A stretch of DNA of 10,852 nt, taken from the NCBI GenBank assembly GCA_021850555.1, contig JAJZLX010000116.1, forward strand, positions 1 through 10,852, written 5' to 3'. Both the position numbers and the translations under genes were made by a program. The notes under the pieces were generated by a model. That model ran no database searches. It was given only the letters and a program-made list of their open reading frames with translations, and had not been told where the DNA came from. Shown here one piece after another: positions 1-6,860 of the stretch. This DNA comes from Pseudomonadota bacterium. GTDB taxonomy: Bacteria > Pseudomonadota > Gammaproteobacteria > Steroidobacterales > Steroidobacteraceae. Each line of letters begins with the position of its first letter. Within the stretch, counting starts at the first letter, position 1.

Positions 1-100
1 CGGCCGTCTCTTGCGGCTCCTGCACGTCGCCTTCCATGTACAGATAGCCGCAGACCTTTCGTTGTCTCTCCGGCAGTCTCGCGTTGTTCGGTTCTCGCAT
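1..100 (-). CDS. 5' end of a minus-strand gene, paralog by N-terminus of the HTH gene at 9278-9634 (partial)
   Basis: An open minus-strand frame starts at ATG 100-98 and runs off the left edge, giving 33 codons that begin MREPNNARLPERQRK. Upstream is a GGAG ribosome binding site with 8-nt spacing. The first residues match the start of the HTH gene at 9278-9634 (MRKPNSAGMLP), and the DNA upstream is near-identical to the DNA upstream of that gene. The rest of the visible protein (…VCGYLYMEGDVQEPQ…) does not match that gene, so the two may share only a start region. The putative promoter lies at 179-207. The function is not visible because the gene is cut off. It is probably a small regulator-like protein by analogy, but that is inference. 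Confidence 0.45.
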   Translation of the reverse strand, partial: MREPNNARLPERQRKVCGYLYMEGDVQEPQETA

Positions 101-117
101 GTGTAGCGCTCCATTCG

Positions 118-136
118 CCCCTCAGGATTTGAGGGG
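118..136. promoter_or_regulatory. Inverted repeat CCCCTCA-n5-TGAGGGG
   Basis: A perfect 7-bp inverted repeat (118-124 and 130-136) with a 5-nt centre lies between the minus-strand promoter and the minus-strand start codon at 100. It would fall in the 5' leader of that transcript. The second copy (9652-9670) keeps it with one G-T wobble pair. It could be an operator for a dimeric regulator, such as the linked HTH proteins, or an RNA hairpin. That role is inferred from position and conservation only. Confidence 0.4.
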
Positions 137-178
137 TCGTGCCATGATGCGCAACCGGCGCGGTGTTCTTATTGTTTT

Positions 179-207
179 ATTTTATCCTTTGGCGTCGCGG
201 CAGTCAA
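179..207 (-). promoter_or_regulatory. Minus-strand sigma70-like promoter in repeat copy 1
   Basis: Read on the minus strand there is TTGACT (207-202), a 17-nt spacer and TAAAAT (184-179), close to the sigma70 consensus. It would drive the partial gene at 1-100 with a leader of about 70 nt. The same boxes are intact in repeat copy 2. Confidence 0.55.
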
Positions 208-235
208 TGACGGCAGGTCGGTACGCGCGTATTTT
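207..235 (+). promoter_or_regulatory. Plus-strand sigma70-like promoter in repeat copy 1
   Basis: ATGACG (207-212), a 17-nt spacer and TATTTT (230-235) form a moderate promoter. Its -35 box abuts the -35 box of the opposite promoter, so the repeat is a compact back-to-back divergent promoter. It would drive the frame starting at 303. Confidence 0.35.
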
Positions 236-302
236 ATTTCGACGGCAGACTCCCTAGAGACTCTCAGGCCAACAGGCAGCGCGCGTGCTGCGGGGGTATG
301 AC

Positions 303-602
303 ATGAGAGAGATCGCGAGAGACGCCACACCCGCCACCATGGAGAGGGGGCTTCTGCACGAGATCTTTGCCGCCAGCGGCAACATCCACCTCACACCGGA
401 TGAACTGCAGATCATCTCGGCACCGCTGAACTCACCGCATCGGACCCGCGCCGTGCAGACCCTCTGCGAGCTGCTCGATCAGACGTCCATCGTCTTCCCC
501 GGAACTCGGATGCACCTTCGCTTCGCCGTGCGTCAGCGGCCACTCGTCGGGCTCGCCTTCCCCGGCACACCGGCCCGCCCCCACGCCGTCTCCGCCCCTT
601 GA
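303..602 (+). pseudogene. Chimeric frame: repeat-encoded start joined to a C-terminal transposase remnant
   Basis: The frame starts at ATG 303, behind a GGGGG-type ribosome binding site (a GTG at 285 is also in frame). Its first 16 residues (MREIARDATPATMERG) are encoded by the direct repeat and match the start of the 9837-10571 protein. Exactly where the repeat ends, at about 350, the sequence changes to a tail of the form …NIHLTPDELQII… TLCELLDQTS… FPGTRMHLRF. I read this as the C-terminal module of a widespread family of putative transposases, in which a short beta element is followed by LCExLNxT and YPGTxLxL. The N-terminal bulk and any catalytic residues are missing. It is therefore a truncated mobile-element remnant that happens to be in frame with the repeat. 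The family call rests on remembered motif shape only. Confidence 0.55.
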
Positions 603-613
603 CCGGCCTGAAA

Positions 614-643
614 CCGGACATTTTTCAAAGGAGGTATGTCCGG
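614..643. other. Hairpin CCGGACAT / ATGTCCGG, possible IS end or terminator
   Basis: A perfect 8-bp inverted repeat (614-621, 636-643) encloses a 14-nt loop containing AAAGGAGGT, which is complementary to the 3' end of 16S rRNA. It lies 11 nt after the stop of the transposase remnant. ACCGGACATTT-type sequences recall the ends of some insertion sequences, so this may be the terminus of the lost element. There is no clear T-run for a terminator. The remainder of 603-765 holds only a 28-codon frame from 636, which I do not call as a gene. Confidence 0.4.
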
Positions 644-765
644 AGGTCTGCATTTACGGCTCTTTACGGCACCAACCTCGCTGGCGTGGCCGAAAAATAG
701 AACTTCGCAACTGGGAAAATGACAGCAGAAACGCGGGTACCCCCTTGTGGACACCGCGACGGTAC

Positions 766-1551
766 TCACGAGATTCGTACCGCGAAGCCATCGTCTGGCA
801 CTCCACCTAAATTGCGTAGGAGTTCCTCGGCCATCGACAAAAGTTCAGTCTGCTCACCTGAATCGACGGCGTTAAGCAATCGGTGGGCGAATGCGTCTCC
901 TTGCGCGAGATCCTTCAGCGAACGGTATGTCCATAGTAGCGATGTACTGCTCCAGGAGTGCCGCCACTGCAAAGTCGTACTCATCAACAACCCGACCAAC
1001 TCAATCTGGCTCAGCCGGGATTCTCGCGCGTCCGCGCCGGAGCGCGCGTCGTTTAATACGCTCAGAATTGTGCGCCGAAGAAAATCGACGCCGGTCTGAG
1101 TAAGCTTATTGGGTCCTGCCTGACGAATTCGCAGGGCGTGATTCCGCAGCGGCCCGGCCACACTCAATTCGTCCTTGAGAGCAATCATGCCGAGCACCAA
1201 GTCGACGAACTTCGCGCTCTGCGCATGTGGCGCCATATCCAACAGCTGCACGAAGCGAAAGTACGGCATGAAATTCACGTCCAGCAGTCGATCATCACAT
1301 GACGGACAGCGTAACAGTACGTTGTTGTGCGTACTCTCTCGACTTGCATACAGAACCAGGACGTCAATGTCCGACCCTGAATTGAAACAGTCCGTTAGTA
1401 CGCTTCCGCCCACGCCGATAAAGTGGGTTCCTTGAAACCGTTCGGTAATGAGTTCCACGATTGGTATTTTCCATCGGGAAATCCGCTCACGCGCGATTTC
1501 AGGTAGTACTGGCCCGGCAGATTCTTGTCCTTGTTCTAGTCCGCTGCTCAT
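766..1551 (-). CDS. Orphan nucleotidyltransferase-fold protein (261 aa)
   Basis: The protein carries the signature of the DNA polymerase beta-like nucleotidyltransferase superfamily. A GGS motif (Gly48-Gly49-Ser50) is followed eleven residues later by D61-x-D63 in the block SGSDIDVLVL, and a third likely metal-binding acid is D91 in LLDVNFM. A CPSC pair sits at residues 82-85. The C-terminal half is helical and unrecognised. Such enzymes transfer a nucleotide to small molecules (antibiotic adenylyltransferases), RNA or proteins (MNT-type antitoxins), and nothing here decides which. No HEPN partner gene is adjacent, which argues against a standard MNT/HEPN pair. ATG 1551 is preceded by GGGAG with 9-nt spacing and by a good promoter at 1588-1616. 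Its base composition looks less GC-rich than the exporter genes, which suggests separate acquisition. No gene overlaps it credibly on the plus strand. Confidence 0.8.
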   Translation of the reverse strand: MSSGLEQGQESAGPVLPEIARERISRWKIPIVELITERFQGTHFIGVGGSVLTDCFNSGSDIDVLVLYASRESTHNNVLLRCPSCDDRLLDVNFMPYFRFVQLLDMAPHAQSAKFVDLVLGMIALKDELSVAGPLRNHALRIRQAGPNKLTQTGVDFLRRTILSVLNDARSGADARESRLSQIELVGLLMSTTLQWRHSWSSTSLLWTYRSLKDLAQGDAFAHRLLNAVDSGEQTELLSMAEELLRNLGGVPDDGFAVRIS

Positions 1552-1587
1552 TACGGCGCACTCCCGCTAATTGTAAGAACGATCGCC

Positions 1588-1616
1588 ATTATACCCCGCG
1601 TTTCGCACACTGGCGA
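1588..1616 (-). promoter_or_regulatory. Promoter of the nucleotidyltransferase gene
   Basis: On the minus strand there is TCGCCA (1616-1611), a 17-nt spacer and a perfect TATAAT (1593-1588), about 37 nt before the start codon. An imperfect inverted repeat flanks it: AACGATCGCCA at 1578-1588, and its complement with a 2-nt bulge at 1611-1623. This could place an operator across the promoter. Confidence 0.55.
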
Positions 1617-1743
1617 GATCGTTTGCGGCAATCTCACGCATGCGGAACAGGGCGGGAAGGTTACCCTGGAGCGTTGAGTCCGATCAGCTTCTGCGTCTGC
1701 CCCTCCCAGGCCCTCAGTAGTTTCCTGGCCTTGCGCCAGACGC

Positions 1744-2118
1744 CGACAGCCCATCATTGAGAAGCGCTTCGAGCAACGCAAGACCGTCCACAAACTCGCC
1801 CCGCGTTCCTGAAAACCCAGGGCGCATCGAGGTATTCTTCACCGTGTACTCCCTCGCGCTGCTGATCCAAACCTTGATTGAACGCAAACTACGCCGCGCA
1901 ATGCAGCGCTAGCGCCTGAAGACCCTCCCGAACTATCCCGAGGAGCGCCGCCGTGCGCGCGACCACCGAACAGATCCTGCGTGTCTACGCTCACACCCAA
2001 TACCATGCCCCACTTCGTCAGGGGGCGCATCGTGGAAGTCTTCGAGATCACCGTCACGCCCCTACAGCAGCAAGTGCTTGATTCGCTGAGAGGGCCGTCA
2101 ACTGCTTTCCGCGGCTGA
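1744..2118 (+). pseudogene. C-terminal remnant of an IS1634-type transposase, multiply frameshifted
   Basis: Read across frames, the plus strand gives an ordered series of blocks: IIEKRFEQRKTVHKLAP, RIEVFFTVYSLALLIQTL and ERKLRRAMQR, then LPNYPEERRRAR, TEQILRVYAH, RIVEVFEI and TPLQQQVLDSLRGPSTAFRG before TGA at 2116-2118. This order fits the C-terminal third of IS1634-like (IS4 superfamily) transposases, where a YxEKRFxxLKT block is followed by a hydrophobic xLALLxxxLIERxLR segment. Each block needs a frame change or a stop read-through to reach the next. The N-terminal two-thirds with most of the catalytic core are absent. It is a dead fragment. The 1624-1743 stretch upstream shows nothing I recognise. 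Confidence 0.7.
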
Positions 2119-2655
2119 CCACCTGCAGGAAATTCGCGCAAATCACGATCCTGATCTGCGGAAAATGCGGCACGGGAGTTTTGCGGACAAGCCGCCGCTC
2201 CCGAGCGTGAGCTGGCGGAGGAGTGGGCAGCGAAGCAACCCTGGGAGCCACGCACAACGCGGCGCGAACGGCAGATTCTGGTGCACTGGCTGCCTGCGCT
2301 CGGGAGTCTTGTCGCCTCGAGCCTTCTGGCCTGTGCTGCTTGAGATCGAGGCGAGCGGGCGTGGTTTCTCTCACCGCAGCGTGAGATTCCCGGAGCGGAT
2401 GGCGCGGCAGGCGACGCGTGACTGGATCCGCATCGTGGATGTGATCTGGCGCGCATCGTCAAGGAGGGACAGGTCCGAATGGCAAGCGAAGAGCACGTCC
2501 GCGGCGCAGAGGCGGCTCAACGCGTGGGATACGATGCCGGATTACCGGGACGCCGCACGGGGCGTGCCTCAGTCCATCACGAAGGCGCGACAGCAGGACC
2601 GTGCCACCGTGCAGAAGGGGGACGAGCGGGGCGTCGGCAGGTAAGGTGGCGTTAA
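2119..2655 (+). other. Unrecognised, probably decayed coding sequence
   Basis: No intact gene can be supported here. Coding-like pieces appear in different plus-strand frames: a charged stretch ELAEEWAAKQPWEPRTTRRE (about 2200-2262) running into HWLPALGSLVASSLLACAA, ending in TGA near 2342; then PERMARQATRDWIRIVDVIW in a second frame (about 2390-2450); then a short frame at 2479-2655 with an AGGAGGG ribosome binding site (MASEEHVRGAEAAQRVGYDA…, 58 aa). An unbroken 159-codon frame (2165-2644) spans the region but reads as low-complexity Arg/Ser-rich protein in part. The pattern suggests an old gene broken by frameshifts next to the dead IS1634 fragment. I cannot name the ancestor. Confidence 0.3.
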
Positions 2656-3038
2656 GACATAACAGTACCAAGTCATGCGCACACTTTGAGCTGTTTCAAG
2701 GGTTTCGGTCGTAGAAGGTGGTGCTGTTATTCGTTTACGGCTCCTAAGCGGGCGCTGTGCGGTCCGCATTTCACACCCGAGAACCACCCCCGCGGGACCA
2801 CCCGAGCGCGCAAGGCGAGAGGGGTCGTAGATGTGCGCCTTGGCGGCACGGCGCCCGTCCCGCGTGGGTGGGCGCGTACTCGGAACTACGGTCCAGATCT
2901 GTGACGTGACGCCGGCAGTGGCGGCGAGGAGTTCTCGCACAGCACAAGCACCGGCGTCGGGTGAGAGCGTTCGCTCCGCTGGACGCGGTCCAGCCGAGCG
3001 TCATTGCCGAGGAATTGCCGAGGCGAGGACTGGGAGTC
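2656..3038. other. Intergenic stretch without a recognisable gene
   Basis: About 380 bp lie between the decayed region and the promoter candidate for the exporter operon. Frames exist on both strands (for example a minus-strand frame across 2569-2940), but they lack family motifs, ribosome binding sites and coding character. I see no RNA gene, no long repeat and no clear terminator. Confidence 0.4.
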
Positions 3039-3068
3039 TTGTGTCTTCATGACGCATGGCGTTACACT
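3039..3068 (+). promoter_or_regulatory. Candidate promoter of the exporter operon
   Basis: TTGTGT (3039-3044), an 18-nt spacer and TACACT (3063-3068) form a plausible but weak sigma70-type promoter. It would give a leader of about 40 nt before GTG 3116. No operator-like repeat is obvious at the boxes. Confidence 0.3.
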
Positions 3069-3115
3069 GCAGCCAAAATCGCAAGTGATGCGAGCGTGAC
3101 CGGAAGAAGGCCGGG

Positions 3116-4420
3116 GTGGAAGGACAAGGGGAGAGTCAGGGGCTTTTCAGGCGCGAAGCGCTGGGATCTCAGCGCCGCGCCGCTCTGGGCAGCATCCAAA
3201 TCAACACCCCGCCAGCGTTCTGGGCCGTCAGTCTCCTCGCGGCCGCCTTTGTCGTTGCTGCCGGTGTGTATCTGTATTTCGGACACTACACCCGTCGAGC
3301 CACGGTAAGCGGGATGCTGGTGCCGGCGACCGGACTCGTGACGTTGAACGCGACCGATGCAGGCGATGTGCGGGCGGTGGACGTGCACCAGGGCGAGCGG
3401 GTCGTGGCGGGTGAGCGGCTCGCGAGCTTCGACAACCCGCTCGCGAGCGCCGCGCTCGGCAACACCCTCGCGTTCATCACCTCCGAGCTCGACACCGAGC
3501 GCAAAGGTCTCGAGCAGGATCTGACGACACAACGGGCACTCGCGGCGGGCCGGAGTGCGACGCTGCGCCAGAGCGTGGCGAGCCTGCGGGCGCAACTGGC
3601 GCAGATCGACGCGCAGTTGGTGCTGCAGCGGCAGGAGGCGGCGAACATGGAGGGGCTGCTGAAGAGCATCATGCCGCTGCGCAAACAGGGGATCGTTTCG
3701 GTCTACGACATGCAGCAGCAGCAGGCCGATACCTTCAACGCCGAACTGCAGGTCAAGGCATTGCGGCGCGAGCGGCTGAGTCTGGCGCAACAGCTCGCCC
3801 AGGCCCGCCAGCAGCTGGCGCAGGTTCCGCTCACCCTCGGGGCCGAGCAAAACGCCACCCGCAACAAGCTCGCGCAGCTCGAGCAGGCTCTCGCCCAGAA
3901 TGAGGCGCGACGGGAGTGGGTGCTGCAGGCCCCGCGCGCGGGGATCGTCGCGACGGTGCTGATCAAGCCCGGGCAGGCGGTCACGGCCGGGGAGCCGCTG
4001 CTGACGGTGGTGCCGGCCGGATCGCCCCTCGAGGCACAGCTCCTGGTGCCGAGCTCGGCGGTTGGATTCGTGCGCGCGGGTCAGCGTGTGGTGCTGCGCT
4101 ATCAAGCGTTTCCGTACCAGCAGTTCGGGCTGCACTTCGGCGAGGTCGCTCAAGTCTCGCGCAGCGCCTTGTCCCCGCAGGAAGTGGCGATGCTGGTCGG
4201 AGAGCGGGTCACGGCGCCGCTGTATCGGGTACTGGTGCGCTTGAATGCGCAATCCGTCGATGCCTATGGGAAGCCCGTTGCGCTGCGTCCCGGCATGGCA
4301 TTGAGTGCGGACATTCTGTTCGATCGGCGGCGGCTGATCGAGTGGATCCTGGAGCCGATCGATGGGTTTGGCCGGCGGATGATGGTTGAGCCGGCGCTAT
4401 CGGCGAGGGCTCGCACGTGA
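3116..4420 (+). CDS. HlyD-family periplasmic adaptor of a bacteriocin/peptide exporter (434 aa)
   Basis: This is the membrane-fusion subunit that links an inner-membrane ABC exporter to an outer-membrane TolC-type channel. The short cytosolic N-terminus contains GLFRREAL, a common start motif in this subfamily. One transmembrane helix covers about residues 35-55 (FWAVSLLAAAFVVAAGVYLY). A split biotinyl-lipoyl-like domain follows (about 65-105 and 274-303, with the second half reading GIVATVLIKPGQAVTAGEPL). Between them is a Gln/Ala/Leu-rich coiled-coil hairpin (about 110-265), and a beta-barrel and membrane-proximal region runs to the end. The length is typical. GTG 3116 is chosen because AGAAGG lies 5 nt upstream. 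The stop overlaps the start of the ABC gene (GTGA at 4417-4420), so the two are translationally coupled. No outer-membrane partner is in the window, so a genomic TolC is presumably used. Confidence 0.92.
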   Translation: MEGQGESQGLFRREALGSQRRAALGSIQINTPPAFWAVSLLAAAFVVAAGVYLYFGHYTRRATVSGMLVPATGLVTLNATDAGDVRAVDVHQGERVVAGERLASFDNPLASAALGNTLAFITSELDTERKGLEQDLTTQRALAAGRSATLRQSVASLRAQLAQIDAQLVLQRQEAANMEGLLKSIMPLRKQGIVSVYDMQQQQADTFNAELQVKALRRERLSLAQQLAQARQQLAQVPLTLGAEQNATRNKLAQLEQALAQNEARREWVLQAPRAGIVATVLIKPGQAVTAGEPLLTVVPAGSPLEAQLLVPSSAVGFVRAGQRVVLRYQAFPYQQFGLHFGEVAQVSRSALSPQEVAMLVGERVTAPLYRVLVRLNAQSVDAYGKPVALRPGMALSADILFDRRRLIEWILEPIDGFGRRMMVEPALSARART

Positions 4421-6567
4421 GCGCGACGTCCGCGGCGATGAAGGACGCGCTTGCGGGCCTGCGCTTACGCGGGGGCAAGCGCCTGCCGGTGATCCTGCAG
4501 ACCGAGGCGGCCGAATGCGGCCTGGCGTGCCTCGCCATGGTGGCGAGCTACTACGGATATGAGATCGATCTGCCGGGGCTGCGACGTCAGGCGTCGATGT
4601 CCCTGAAAGGCGCCACACTCAAGCGGGTGATGGAGATTGCCGGGCAGCTGAAGCTCGATACCCGGCCGCTGCGGCTTGAGGTCGAGGAACTCCGTGAGCT
4701 GAAGACACCCTGCATCCTGCACTGGGATCTCAACCACTTGGTGGTCTTGAAGGAAGTGCGCGGCAAGGGCATCGTGATCCACGACCCGGCCCGGGGCGTG
4801 CAGCAGGTGTCGCTCGCCGAAGCCTCGAAGCATTTCACCGGGATCGCATTGGAGCTGTGGCCCTCGGCAAGCTTCAAGCGCGAGAAGGTGCGCGAGGCGG
4901 TATCGCTGCGCGCGCTCGCCGGGGAGGTGCATGGCGTCAAACGCGCGCTCACGCAGATCTTTCTGCTGGCGCTGGCCCTCGAGGCCCTCGTGCTGGCCGG
5001 ACCGTTCTACATGCAGTGGGTGCTGGATCAGGTTTTCCCCAGCGCCGACCATCAACTGCTCACCGTGCTCGGCATCGGTTTTTTGCTGCTGACGGTATTC
5101 CAGGTGGCGGTGAGCGCCGTCCGTTCGTGGTGCATCACCTGGATCAGCGCGCTGGTGAGCGTGCAGTGGGTAAACAACCTGTTCGGGCATCTGCTGCGCC
5201 TGCCGCTCGAGTTCTTCGAGAAGCGGCACATGGGCGATGTGGTCTCGCGCTTCGGCTCGGTGCGGACCATCCAGCAGACCCTGACCACGCATTTCGTGGG
5301 GGCGGTGCTGGATGGGGTGATGTCGGTGCTGACGCTGGTGCTGATGGCCTTCTACAGCGTACCGCTGACGCTGCTGGTGGTGGGAGCGTTTGCGCTGTAT
5401 GTGATTTTCCGCTGGGCGTTGTTCCGGCCGCTGCGGCGCACGACCGAGGATCAAATCGTGTACGCCGCGCGCCAGCAGAGCGATCTGCTGGAGTCGATCC
5501 GGGGCATCCAGGCCCTGAAGCTCGCCAATCAGCAGGATCAGCGCCGGGCCCGCTATGCGAACGCTCAGGTCGACACGACGAACCGGGAAATCGCGCTGCA
5601 GCGGCTGGGGATCGGCTTTACCGCGGGCAATGGGCTGATCTTCGGCCTCAGCCGGGTAGCGCTCATCTGGTGGGCGGCGGTGCTGGTGCTCAAGGGGCAG
5701 TTCAGCGCCGGGATGCTGGTGGCCTTCATCGCCTACGCCGGTCAGTTTACCGGTCGTGCCTCGGCGCTGATCGATCGGTGGAACGAGTTTCGGATGCTCG
5801 GGCTCCATGCCGAGCGGGTGGCGGACATCGCGCTCAGCTGTCCGGAGACCGATCTCGAGGGCGTGCATGCGGGATCCATTGAGGAGCCTCGCCTGGAGAT
5901 GCGCAACCTCTCGTTCCGCTACGCCGAGGGCGAACCGTGGGTCATTGAGAACTTCAGTCTCACGATCGAGCCGGGAGAAACCGTGGCGATCGCCGCGCCC
6001 TCGGGCGCGGGTAAGACGACGCTCGCGAAGCTGGTCCTCGGGCTGCTGGAGCCGAATCAGGGTGAGATCCGCTTCGGCGGCATCGACATCCGCAGGCTCG
6101 GCCTCAAGTACTACCGGGGCCTGGTCGCCGCGGTGATGCAGGACGATCACCTGTTCGCGGGCTCCATTGCCGACAACATCAGCCTGTTCGATCCGGAGGC
6201 GACGTCGCAGAGGATAGAGGCGGCGGCTCAGCTGGCACAGATCCACCAGGAAATCGTCGCCATGCCCATGGGCTACGAGACGCTGGTGGGCGACATGGGA
6301 TCGAGCCTCTCCGGCGGCCAGAAGCAGCGGGTGCTGCTCGCGCGCGCCCTGTATCGGAAGCCGAAGTTCCTGGTGCTGGATGAGGCGACGAGTCACCTCG
6401 ATGTAGCCAAGGAGCGCGAGATCAACGCGCTCGTCAAGCGCCTGAAGATCACACGGATGGTGCTTGCACACCGGCCGGAGACTCTCGCTAGCGCTGATCG
6501 GGTGATCGTGCTTGGGAAAGGTAATGTCCAGACAATCGTCGTCGGGCCGGGAAGTGGGCGTCAATGA
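4417..6567 (+). CDS. Peptidase-C39 ABC exporter for double-glycine-leader peptides (716 aa)
   Basis: This is a bifunctional processing and export ATPase of the CvaB/LagD class. The N-terminal C39 cysteine protease has the oxyanion Gln28, catalytic Cys34 (QTEAAECGLACLAM), His107 (LNHLVVL) and Asp123 (IHDPARG), so the protease looks active. A six-helix exporter membrane domain follows at about residues 175-450. The ATPase domain (about 490-700) has Walker A at 527-534 (APSGAGKT, with Ala in place of the usual first Gly), a Q-loop in VMQDDHLF, signature LSGGQ at 631-635, Walker B LVLDE at 652-656 and the H-loop His685. The length matches the family. The GTG start at 4417 overlaps the HlyD stop, and ATG 4438 is an alternative. 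Its likely substrate is the precursor at 8125-8352. The long open frame on the opposite strand here is a GC-bias shadow. Confidence 0.95.
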   Translation: MSATSAAMKDALAGLRLRGGKRLPVILQTEAAECGLACLAMVASYYGYEIDLPGLRRQASMSLKGATLKRVMEIAGQLKLDTRPLRLEVEELRELKTPCILHWDLNHLVVLKEVRGKGIVIHDPARGVQQVSLAEASKHFTGIALELWPSASFKREKVREAVSLRALAGEVHGVKRALTQIFLLALALEALVLAGPFYMQWVLDQVFPSADHQLLTVLGIGFLLLTVFQVAVSAVRSWCITWISALVSVQWVNNLFGHLLRLPLEFFEKRHMGDVVSRFGSVRTIQQTLTTHFVGAVLDGVMSVLTLVLMAFYSVPLTLLVVGAFALYVIFRWALFRPLRRTTEDQIVYAARQQSDLLESIRGIQALKLANQQDQRRARYANAQVDTTNREIALQRLGIGFTAGNGLIFGLSRVALIWWAAVLVLKGQFSAGMLVAFIAYAGQFTGRASALIDRWNEFRMLGLHAERVADIALSCPETDLEGVHAGSIEEPRLEMRNLSFRYAEGEPWVIENFSLTIEPGETVAIAAPSGAGKTTLAKLVLGLLEPNQGEIRFGGIDIRRLGLKYYRGLVAAVMQDDHLFAGSIADNISLFDPEATSQRIEAAAQLAQIHQEIVAMPMGYETLVGDMGSSLSGGQKQRVLLARALYRKPKFLVLDEATSHLDVAKEREINALVKRLKITRMVLAHRPETLASADRVIVLGKGNVQTIVVGPGSGRQ

Positions 6568-6642
6568 ATCCGCGAGGTGCATGAGATTCCGGCGGCTGAT
6601 GCCACGGAGCCTGTGATTTCAGCCCGAGCTGTTCCGTGCCAC

Positions 6643-6681
6643 CATTCTGCAACTCTCACCTTGAGTGATGGTTGCAGAGTG
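6643..6681. other. Long imperfect stem-loop after the exporter operon
   Basis: The arms 6646-6659 and 6665-6678 pair over 14 positions, with a 2-nt mismatch and a 5-nt loop (TCTGCAAC…TCAC with GTGA…GTTGCAGA), and a few more pairs extend to 6643 and 6681. It lies 75 nt after the stop of the ABC gene. It could end that transcript or act as an attenuator, but no T-run follows on either strand, so a classic intrinsic terminator is not supported. The rest of 6568-6721 shows no gene. Confidence 0.4.
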
Positions 6682-6721
6682 AAGAAAGTGTTGGTGCGAA
6701 ACGGCAAAACGGCTTCAACTC

Positions 6722-6746
6722 TGGTATGATTGAGTTGTAATACAAC
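6722..6746 (+). promoter_or_regulatory. Extended -10 promoter abutted by a perfect palindrome (GTTGTA-A-TACAAC)
   Basis: TGGTATGAT (6722-6730) is an extended -10 element, so transcription would start near 6737. That point lies inside a perfect 13-nt palindrome at 6734-6746. A repressor bound there would block initiation, as in autoregulated operons of toxin-antitoxin type. The palindrome is followed by an AAGGAG ribosome binding site at 6764-6769 and ATG at 6778. Confidence 0.45.
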
Positions 6747-6777
6747 AATCCCACCAAAGAAAGAAGGAGCCGACTGG

Positions 6778-6810
6778 ATGAAGCATAGCAAGGCTGAGGT
6801 CCATTGGTAA
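6778..6810 (+). pseudogene. Ten-codon frame behind complete expression signals; probable truncated gene start
   Basis: ATG 6778 has AAGGAG with 8-nt spacing and a promoter/operator upstream, yet the frame stops after MKHSKAEVHW at TAA 6808-6810. The decayed minus-strand transposase sequence begins within about 50 nt. The simplest reading is that the 5' end of an autoregulated gene survived while insertion or deletion removed the rest. A leader peptide is the alternative. The identity of the lost gene cannot be told from ten residues. Confidence 0.35.
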
Positions 6811-6860
6811 CTCACGGCAAATCTGTTCTGAGGCGCCCTCTTTCGTGAAGAGCCGGATGG

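Larger units (their letters stand above)
121..349. repeat. Long direct repeat, copy 1 (divergent promoter region)
   Basis: Positions 121-349 align without gaps to 9655-9883 (offset 9534), with only 6 mismatches in 229 nt. Weaker similarity continues left to about position 97, the start codon of the minus-strand gene. Identity stops abruptly at 350/9884. The repeat holds an inverted repeat at 118-124/130-136, a minus-strand promoter and a plus-strand promoter back to back, and the start of a plus-strand frame (MREIARDAT). Because non-coding and coding parts are equally conserved, recent duplication or gene conversion is more likely than purifying selection alone. Confidence 0.95.

Noticed and set aside
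144..257. 37-codon frame (MMRNRR…) in both repeat copies (also 9678-9791) with GAGGGG 7 nt upstream
   Set aside because: Both coding differences between the copies are non-synonymous, it overlaps both divergent promoters, and its start lies upstream of the plus-strand promoter. Its conservation is explained by duplication of the promoter region.
2165..2644. 159-codon plus-strand frame as an intact gene
   Set aside because: Better coding-like stretches appear in other frames of the same region, the start lacks a good ribosome binding site, and no family motif is visible. It is recorded as decayed sequence instead.
3062..4252. 396-codon open frame on the minus strand
   Set aside because: It is antisense to the HlyD adaptor, with low-complexity Arg/Gln/Leu/His-rich translation and no family motifs.
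4465..6582. 705-codon open frame on the minus strand
   Set aside because: It lies wholly antisense to the ABC exporter, whose catalytic motifs are all intact. Its composition (His, Gln, Arg-rich) is the usual mirror of GC-rich codon bias.
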